Origin: Acidimicrobiaceae bacterium
GTDB lineage: Bacteria; Actinomycetota; Acidimicrobiia; Acidimicrobiales; Ilumatobacteraceae
Direction: 5' to 3'
NCBI GenBank assembly: GCA_003455715.1
Contig: DMQJ01000188.1
Location: forward strand, 23,572-30,961
DNA: 7,390 nucleotides
In this document: positions 1 to 4,939 of the stretch, in pieces
Numbering within the stretch: the stretch's first letter is position 1
Layout: each line of letters opens with the position of its first letter
The notes under the pieces: model-generated
Databases searched by the model: none
Told to the model about the DNA's origin: nothing
Seen by the model: the letters and a program-made list of their open reading frames with translations, nothing else
Translations under genes and position numbers: made by a program

Positions 1-60
1 CCCACCTCCGACGACCCCACCTCCCACGACACCACCCCCATTCACGACAGCACCCCCATT
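1..60. repeat. Degenerate 15-18 bp tandem repeat at window edge
   Basis: About three and a half imperfect units run across the first 60 bases. On the minus strand two 18-base units (60-43 and 42-25) differ at one base, followed by shorter 15-base (24-10) and 9-base (9-1) units. On the plus strand in frame 2 the repeat reads as PPPTT-type pentads (PPPTTPPPTTPPPFTTAPPF). This is typical of a Pro/Thr-rich linker or tail in an actinobacterial surface protein. The array is cut by the window edge, so its full length is unknown. Confidence 0.6.
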
Positions 61-64
61 CTGA
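2..64 (+). CDS. Possible 3' end of a Pro/Thr-rich protein (partial)
   Basis: Frame 2 reads PPPTTPPPTTPPPFTTAPPF and then stops at TGA 62-64. The regular pentad pattern makes this the most natural coding reading of the repeat. Frame 3 is an alternative: it stays open from base 3 to a TAG at 201-203 and gives an Ala/Pro/Ser/Glu-rich tail ending SPGGEEK. Third-position GC does not separate the frames. The 5' part lies outside the window, so no function can be given. Confidence 0.3.
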   Translation, partial: PPPTTPPPTTPPPFTTAPPF

Positions 65-261
65 GGTCATGGTCGGCAACCCGTCGTCAGTTGCCATTGT
101 GGAGCCGTCTGCAGAGCCTGCGGACCACGCTTCGGCAACTCGGTCGGCGCCGGACGGCGGTGACCACCTCCCAGCGCCATCGCCTGGTGGCGAGGAGAAG
201 TAGGGGACTGAGTTGTCTCAGAAGTGCGACCGCGCAGTCCGATCGAATCAATGGATGAGTC

Positions 262-2184
262 ATGCAGACGTCCGCACCAACCCGTTCCCTGCTCCGAACT
301 CTTTCTCGGATACTCGCGGTCTCGCGAGAGCAAGAAAGACCAGCTGCTCAACTGTGGCCTGCGCTGCTGACCCTCTCGGAGAGCCATGCGCTCCAGCCAG
401 CCCTGTGGGAAGCAGGGCTGAGGCGCGGCTGGTGGGTGAAGCTGGGGCCCGATGTGAGGCAGATGCTCGAGTTCAGGCTCGAGGCTGGCCGTACTCACGC
501 TTTCCTTCTCCTGGAGAGCGCGTATGAGGAGAACGCTCATCGAAACAGCAACCTCCTCGGCCAGATGGAGTCGATCAGCAGCGTCCTGGGAGCCGCTGGG
601 ATAACCTTCGAGCCACTAAAGGGCATCTACGCAGTTCAGGCCGGTTGGTGGGCCGATCCGACCATCCGAGTAATGCGAGACATCGACATCCTGGTGCCGG
701 AGAATCAGGCATGGCACGCGTGGCAGTTGCTGACCGAGATCGGATACGTGCCAGTACACGTCAGAAAGGACCCTGACGCCACGCAACACCTACCCGCCCT
801 ACACCTGCATGGGGCCGTCGGCTCCGTCGAGATCCACACAGCGCTCGCCCGTCGACGATGGGAGCACGTGCTTCCACCGGCGCATTTGTTCAGCGGCGTC
901 ATCGACCGAGACACCTTCGCTGTCGCACACCTTATCGCGAATGCTCAACTGCACGACGAAGGGCATCTTCTCGCCAAGGTGCCACTGCGTTCACTCTACG
1001 AGCTCGCAACCATCGCCAACGGACCACACCGTAAGAACATCGAATGGGGCTACATAGAGGACAGATTTCGGAAGGCGACGGCATCCAACGCACTAGAGGC
1101 CTATCGGCGCCTCGCTCGTCGCTTGTTCTCTTGTGACATCCCGTCCTCCAGATGGTCTCCAAGCGCGGACGCAAGGGCGACAGCTGCAATCGCCCTGTCA
1201 TCGAGGCCCACCCTTGCTTCGAAAGTAGAGCCGTTTGCATACTTGCCAAGGTCCCTCTCAGCGCACCGAATGTCAGATCTCTATGGCGTCGACTGGACGT
1301 GGCGCGATCGGGTCTCCCACGTTGCAGGGCGGTCGCGTCCAAAGAAGAGTCACCTACATGTTTCGATTATCAAAGACCCGGGACCCTTTGGCATCAACAA
1401 CCATACCTTCCTTCACCGGTTGGGACTGGACTTGATCGACAGTATGACTGTTTCGGTGAACGACTACGACGCCCAGGCCGATCTGGTCGTCGTCTTCAAT
1501 CATCTTCGTGAACCCGTGACCGTCAACGCGCCCGAGAATCGAGTCATCAAGGCTCTGCACGAGTGGCATCATGCTCCCTCGGCGGCGGACGAATACTCGA
1601 TTGTGTACCCGCTGGCGTATGGCCCCGCTGATCCTCGCAACAGATTCGAGCCACTATTCGGGCCGTACTATGTCGACAAGCCGGCGGAATTCCTGCTGAA
1701 CCAGACGCAGCAGAAGCAGCTCGACCGCGTCGGATTCTGCTACTCGGTGGGATCACCTTACCGTGTCGCGCTCTCTGCACTCGCCAGCGTGGATACGCTC
1801 TACCGCGATCGAAGTACGTGCAAATGGACCTTCGGACAGAACCACCGATACTGGCTTGCGACGGAAAATAAGGTATCTGATGCCTACATCTCCGAGAAGC
1901 TATCGGACGGCATCCTCCTCGGGTGTTTCGTCTTCTACTCGGGATCTGCAAGAGCATCCGAGCACTTTCACCCGGATTGCTTTCGGGATGTCACGGGACT
2001 CAGCCCTGTCGAGGTCGGCGCTGTGATTTCTGAGGCGATCTCCAGCAGCGCCTACAGCAACGCCCGGGAGACCATACTTGCGGAGCGCAGGCGGCTACTT
2101 CTTGAGCGGTCGTTCGCTGCTCGATGTCGCTCCATCATCGATGAGGGCCCGGCGGCGCGACCAAGAAGGATGCTACTTCGCTGA
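262..2184 (+). CDS. Nucleotidyltransferase (NTP_transf_5-type) fused to GT10-like glycosyltransferase
   Basis: The protein has 640 residues. Residues 1 to about 355 follow the NTP_transf_5 pattern: an N-terminal helical region, LKG at 119-121, R136...R139-DID (140-142) followed by LV, then VEIH (189-192) as the third acidic site, and a helical tail (about 220-295). These acids would hold the metal and nucleotide in a Pol-beta-fold NTase. Residues about 363-625 resemble the nucleotide-sugar-binding part of GT10 (alpha-1,3-fucosyltransferase-like) enzymes: R501, then ATEN (533-536), YISEKL (542-547) and a GCFVFYSG segment (554-561), matching the family's EN...YxTEK...PxYxG signature. Donor and acceptor are unknown; a cytoplasmic or membrane-associated role in glycan or peptide modification is inferred. 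No signal peptide or membrane segment is seen. An in-frame TGA (256-258) just upstream makes ATG 262 the first possible start, and the NTase family alignment needs the N-terminus. The Shine-Dalgarno is weak (GGATGAG, 253-259). The end overlaps the convergent regulator gene by 12 bases. Confidence 0.9.
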   Translation: MQTSAPTRSLLRTLSRILAVSREQERPAAQLWPALLTLSESHALQPALWEAGLRRGWWVKLGPDVRQMLEFRLEAGRTHAFLLLESAYEENAHRNSNLLGQMESISSVLGAAGITFEPLKGIYAVQAGWWADPTIRVMRDIDILVPENQAWHAWQLLTEIGYVPVHVRKDPDATQHLPALHLHGAVGSVEIHTALARRRWEHVLPPAHLFSGVIDRDTFAVAHLIANAQLHDEGHLLAKVPLRSLYELATIANGPHRKNIEWGYIEDRFRKATASNALEAYRRLARRLFSCDIPSSRWSPSADARATAAIALSSRPTLASKVEPFAYLPRSLSAHRMSDLYGVDWTWRDRVSHVAGRSRPKKSHLHVSIIKDPGPFGINNHTFLHRLGLDLIDSMTVSVNDYDAQADLVVVFNHLREPVTVNAPENRVIKALHEWHHAPSAADEYSIVYPLAYGPADPRNRFEPLFGPYYVDKPAEFLLNQTQQKQLDRVGFCYSVGSPYRVALSALASVDTLYRDRSTCKWTFGQNHRYWLATENKVSDAYISEKLSDGILLGCFVFYSGSARASEHFHPDCFRDVTGLSPVEVGAVISEAISSSAYSNARETILAERRRLLLERSFAARCRSIIDEGPAARPRRMLLR

Positions 2185-2994
2185 ATGTTCGACGGGGGTG
2201 GTGCCACCCTTGGAGGATGAGATCACCAGGGTGGCGAACTCGCGTGCGAGGTCGCTCAGGAGCTTGGCACAGAGTTCGAGTCCCTCCACAATCGTCTGAT
2301 GACTGCTGTCGAGCTGTGCTGGCTGACTGAGGAACCAGTCGCTGGGGCAATCGGCGGATGCTCTAGGCCGGGGCAGAGGTTCCCTCAATGTCGTCGGGGG
2401 TGATGCTCGCAACTCAAGGGGGAGTGCCCCGGCAAGCTTCAAGCGGATGTAGGCAGCAGACTTCGAATCGCCCTCGCGCTCGAGTTGCTCGACCGAGTTC
2501 GTGACCAGCTGAACGCACATGTCGGTCCATAGTCGACGACGTTCCTCCCATCTCTCGGTGTTCATCGAGGCGAATGGGGTGCCATCGACGAGCGACAAAG
2601 CCTCAACGACGGAGGCTGGGTCAAGGGATTGAGTCAAGGATTGGAATTGGTCTACATCGCACATCACCACGTCGCGATTGAGGCGTAGTCGACCTCCGAC
2701 GCGTTGGATTGCCTCGACTCCCAAGACACGTCGGACGCGATACAGCGCGGAGGAGAGTACCCGTGTGGTGGCGTTAGTGCCCCACCCCAACTCCATGACT
2801 TCCTGATTCGTAAGCCACGAGGACGCAGCACCGAGCGTTGTGAGCAACACGATCTCGGACATTCCGAGATGGATATCGACGTCGTCTTTGAGTACTCGGG
2901 TTGGTCCAAGTAGACGGAGCTCAAACAGAGGGGTCCTCGTCGAGCGAGGGTCTATGCCTGTGTCCTTGCTAAGTCTCACTTCGTCGGAGGTCAT
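2173..2994 (-). CDS. SARP/BTAD-type transcriptional regulator with shortened activator domain
   Basis: The protein has 273 residues. Residues 24-117 match the OmpR-like winged-helix domain of SARP regulators: FELRLLGPTRV (24-34) opening strand, helices over 45-70, a putative recognition helix around 75-92 (VLSSALYRVRRVLG) and the wing GGRLRL (100-105), then DVDQF (113-117). Residues about 118-196 resemble the first part of a bacterial transcriptional activator (BTAD) helical domain, including DGTPF (137-141), W149 and EREGDSKSA (172-180). The usual later BTAD helices are absent, replaced by a Pro-rich stretch (199-215) and an unrelated helical tail. It probably activates a nearby biosynthetic promoter. 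ATG 2994 is chosen because it overlaps the upstream stop as ATGA (2994-2991) and has a strong AAGGAAGG Shine-Dalgarno eight bases upstream. An in-frame ATG at 3084 would put 30 residues inside the neighbouring gene. It is the last gene of a three-gene minus-strand operon and ends inside the convergent fusion gene. Confidence 0.88.
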   Translation of the reverse strand: MTSDEVRLSKDTGIDPRSTRTPLFELRLLGPTRVLKDDVDIHLGMSEIVLLTTLGAASSWLTNQEVMELGWGTNATTRVLSSALYRVRRVLGVEAIQRVGGRLRLNRDVVMCDVDQFQSLTQSLDPASVVEALSLVDGTPFASMNTERWEERRRLWTDMCVQLVTNSVEQLEREGDSKSAAYIRLKLAGALPLELRASPPTTLREPLPRPRASADCPSDWFLSQPAQLDSSHQTIVEGLELCAKLLSDLAREFATLVISSSKGGTTPVEHSAK

Positions 2995-4103
2995 GGCGTG
3001 TGCCTTCCTTGGGTCGTCGACTCGCCGTTCGGACGGGCATGAGAGGTCTGGTGCGCAAGGCCATCCGCTAGATGCCGAACGCACGGTTGGCTTCGCGGAG
3101 CCAAGAATGATCGCGGCGGCCAGAACTTAGGCCAGAGAAAGGCAGCACGATCGGACCATGGAAGTTCGCGAGCGGCCGCCCACCAGGCCGCCTTCCCGTA
3201 CAAGGGCGGCGTCAGATGGTCCTCAAGCGATTCCAATTGCGCCAGTCCTGATTGAGGCAGATGTTGAGCAGCCCTCCAGAGGCCGTGGCTGACAGCCAAC
3301 TCAACGCGCCAGAATTTGGAGCGGGCCATGGCTGCTCTCAGGACGTCTGGCCGTGCAGCGAGCAAGCTGGCATCGCGTGCCGAGTGACAGGAGAGGCTCG
3401 CTGACCCTGCAAGCCGAAGCGCCGTGGCGATTAGTCGGCTCGGCGGGTCGAGACACTCGATGGTTGTTCCGTTGAGCGACAGCTGCTCTGTCCTGGCCCC
3501 CAACACGTGAATCGGAATACGCATTCCGGCCCAACCTCCGACGAGCGTCCGGTGAATCACCACTTGCGTGTTTCCGGCGCGGAGGGTCCGAGTAGACGCG
3601 AAGCGGTCGGCCCAAGCGACACTCGGTGGAGGCAAGAGCTCCGCTCCGCCCACAGACTGGACGACGTCTACCAAGGCGCTGAGGCTGTGCACAGCGAGGA
3701 GTTCGACCCTGCCAGCCGGGCGCAGGTGGGGTGCTGCAGCGTCCTTGTGAGCATTGGCGAGTCCGCCAATTGCGACGAGCCGTGCCCCTGAGCTCTCGGC
3801 CTTGTCTGCCAGCGAGTAGAGCGTCGCTTCGGCTACGGTGCTCTCCTTCTGCTCCGCCAGGGCCCCAGCCGCCAGCGCTCTCAACACCAGTCCTGGCGTC
3901 TCCGTGTCTGTAAGCAGGCTCAGCGCAAGAGAACAAAGGTCTTCGGATCTGCAGCGCTGGAGGAACCAGTCTGCAACGGCTGGAACGGAGAGTATCCCCG
4001 GCTGGATTGACGCTTCGGGCGAGCAGCCCGGAAGATGGGCATGCCTGACCAGTTGCAGCAGACGGTCGCCCGGATGGGTGCCCAGGTCAACGTCGAATCC
4101 CAC
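2991..4103 (-). CDS. NTP_transf_5-like protein with degenerate active site (putative pseudoenzyme)
   Basis: The protein has 370 residues from a GTG start. The order of elements follows the NTP_transf_5 family: an N-terminal helical region (about 38-105), a core where LKG would fall at 111-114 (here AIGG), RPAGRVELLAV (128-138) where family members have R..gDxDLLV, VVIHR (181-185) where they have VDLHR, NGTTIECLDP (211-220) leading into a helical region, and a tail with DRAAFLWPKFWPPRSFL (318-334) like the family's C-terminal motif. The acids expected at 132 and 182 are R and V; the second DxD acid is E134. Metal-dependent nucleotidyl transfer therefore looks unlikely, and a structural or regulatory role is inferred. 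The homology call rests on reading motifs by eye. GTG 4103 is the only start codon after the in-frame TGA at 4148-4146 and has GGAGG six bases upstream. It lies 42 bases after the PqqD-like gene and its stop is shared with the regulator start (ATGA). Confidence 0.82.
   Translation of the reverse strand: MGFDVDLGTHPGDRLLQLVRHAHLPGCSPEASIQPGILSVPAVADWFLQRCRSEDLCSLALSLLTDTETPGLVLRALAAGALAEQKESTVAEATLYSLADKAESSGARLVAIGGLANAHKDAAAPHLRPAGRVELLAVHSLSALVDVVQSVGGAELLPPPSVAWADRFASTRTLRAGNTQVVIHRTLVGGWAGMRIPIHVLGARTEQLSLNGTTIECLDPPSRLIATALRLAGSASLSCHSARDASLLAARPDVLRAAMARSKFWRVELAVSHGLWRAAQHLPQSGLAQLESLEDHLTPPLYGKAAWWAAARELPWSDRAAFLWPKFWPPRSFLAPRSQPCVRHLADGLAHQTSHARPNGESTTQGRHTP
3003..3010 (-). promoter_or_regulatory. 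Strong ribosome binding site of the SARP-like gene
   Basis: The minus strand reads AAGGAAGG, eight bases before ATG 2994, inside the coding sequence of the preceding gene. It fixes the start of the regulator at the ATGA overlap. Confidence 0.75.
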
Positions 4104-4109
4104 AGCCGG

Positions 4110-4114
4110 CCTCC
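4110..4114 (-). promoter_or_regulatory. Ribosome binding site for the GTG start of the degenerate NTase gene
   Basis: The minus strand reads GGAGG six bases before GTG 4103. It supports a GTG start here and argues that the gene is translated separately from the PqqD-like gene. Confidence 0.7.
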
Positions 4115-4145
4115 GAGTGTCGGGCGAAGTCGAGTGGACCGTGAC

Positions 4146-4529
4146 TCAGCAAGTCTTCACCAGTCCGTTGGAGAGCATCGCCTCGAGGACTCCGTTGACC
4201 TGCGACTGGCCACTGTCGCCGTCAACGGATGGCAACACTTCGCGTGCCACGAGTTTCCGCAGTTGCCTGATGGACGTGGGTGAGGTGAGCAGAGTCCACG
4301 CAACTGCGGCAATGCCCCGCATCTCAACGATCGAGATCTGACCTTGCGACGACCGCGTCGCTGCGACGACAACACTCCCACATAGTCGCCACGCAACGGG
4401 ACTTCGCTTCACCATGGTCGTGACGGCGACAATCGTCTGCTCTTCAGACTCCTGTCGAGGACGCGAGCGAGCGTCTGGTGCCCGAGCAGAGACTGCAATC
4501 TCGCCGACCGAATGAAAGGAACTGCTCAT
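4146..4529 (-). CDS. PqqD-like small protein (RRE-type winged-helix fold)
   Basis: The protein has 127 residues. Residues about 40-125 follow the PqqD pattern: KRSPVAWRLCG (41-51), a beta-strand stretch, EMRGIAAVAWTLLTSPTSIRQL (69-90, matching the family's L.g.aa.iW.lL..p.s..eL) and a final helix with LEAMLSNGLV (115-124). PqqD-family proteins act as RiPP recognition elements that bind a precursor leader and present it to a modifying enzyme. The family also occurs beside NTP_transf_5 genes in other loci. It is first in the minus-strand operon, 42 bases before the degenerate NTase and in the same reading frame as it. The start is uncertain: ATG 4529 gives a 38-residue low-complexity extension, ATG 4415 would begin just before the conserved core (89 residues), and neither has a good Shine-Dalgarno. 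The frame stays open upstream to about 4778, but that part looks non-coding. Confidence 0.72.
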   Translation of the reverse strand: MSSSFHSVGEIAVSARAPDARSRPRQESEEQTIVAVTTMVKRSPVAWRLCGSVVVAATRSSQGQISIVEMRGIAAVAWTLLTSPTSIRQLRKLVAREVLPSVDGDSGQSQVNGVLEAMLSNGLVKTC

Positions 4530-4671
4530 GGCCAAGTATTCAAAGCTGGCTTTCTGCGTCGTAGCCAATTGGAGCGAGTTGTCCGGCTCCCTGCACCACG
4601 GTCTTCTCAGCCGCTGGCTTAGGACATCTCCGGCGGGATGTGTGCATGAAGGGATCACTTGGGAGGGTAAA

Positions 4672-4684
4672 GACGCGGCGCGTC
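4672..4684. promoter_or_regulatory. 13-bp palindrome, candidate operator
   Basis: GACGCGGCGCGTC has 6-base arms around a single central base. The half-site GACGCG recurs at 4714-4719, 42 bases downstream. It lies about 140 bases upstream of the PqqD-like ATG and 255 bases upstream of the RCC1 gene. A short palindrome in GC-rich DNA can arise by chance, so binding of a regulator is only a suggestion. Confidence 0.25.
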
Positions 4685-4689
4685 CACTT

Positions 4690-4699
4690 GCGACGTCGC
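4690..4699. promoter_or_regulatory. 10-bp perfect palindrome, candidate operator
   Basis: GCGACGTCGC is self-complementary and sits only five bases after the 13-bp palindrome. The pair could form one composite operator for the divergent promoters. The evidence is symmetry alone. Confidence 0.22.
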
Positions 4700-4778
4700 C
4701 TGATTTCCAGCATGACGCGTGGCCGAATCGAACCAGAAAAGATCTATGCCTGTGGGACGGGGGAGCGCCCAAAGGCAC

Positions 4779-4784
4779 TTGACA
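4779..4784 (+). promoter_or_regulatory. Candidate -35 hexamer for the RCC1 gene
   Basis: The hexamer is a perfect TTGACA, about 155 bases before the RCC1 start codon. No convincing TAnnnT follows at 16-18 bases (caggag at 17), so the promoter call is weak. Confidence 0.2.
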
Positions 4785-4939
4785 ATCTCAGCTCGCGCTA
4801 CCAGGAGCATCCACCAAAGTTGCTGATTCGTTTCAAGTGTTCAGGGCATAGTCTGAGTCTGGCGCCCGACGGTGAAGTGAGCGGAGGAACCCGAGTTTCC
4901 GTTCGCGATGCACTGCCTATCCAAGTGAGGATCTTTACC

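Larger units (their letters stand above)
2991..4529 (-). other. Operon start: PqqD-like / degenerate NTase, coupled to SARP regulator
   Basis: Three minus-strand genes follow one another with a 42-base gap and then a 4-base ATGA overlap into the regulator (which runs on to 2173). No terminator-like hairpin is seen between them. The overlap and the strong ribosome-binding site before the regulator point to cotranscription and translational coupling. Confidence 0.75.
4530..4939. other. Divergent intergenic region, about 410 bp
   Basis: This stretch lies between the outward-reading PqqD-like gene (minus) and RCC1 gene (plus). Open frames run through it on both strands, but their translations look like arbitrary shadow sequence. 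It must hold the promoters of both units. Visible candidates are a TTGACA hexamer at 4779-4784 and two GC-rich palindromes at 4672-4684 and 4690-4699. No RNA gene is recognised. Confidence 0.6.

Noticed and set aside
2185..2260. Bidirectional terminator between the convergent genes
   Set aside because: The genes overlap, and no strong stem with flanking T/A runs is seen near the junction.
3301..3936. Minus-strand 211-codon open frame inside the degenerate NTase gene
   Set aside because: It overlaps the better-supported frame on the same strand, is Arg-rich and has no family resemblance.
4725..4734. Minus-strand GGTTCGATTC resembling a tRNA T-loop
   Set aside because: The flanking bases do not form a five-base T stem, and no acceptor, D or anticodon arms can be built around it.
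4640..4939. Possible 100-residue N-terminal extension of the RCC1 protein
   Set aside because: The frame is open, but the extension looks like random sequence. ATG 4940 has a Shine-Dalgarno-like GTGAGG and begins a normal signal peptide.
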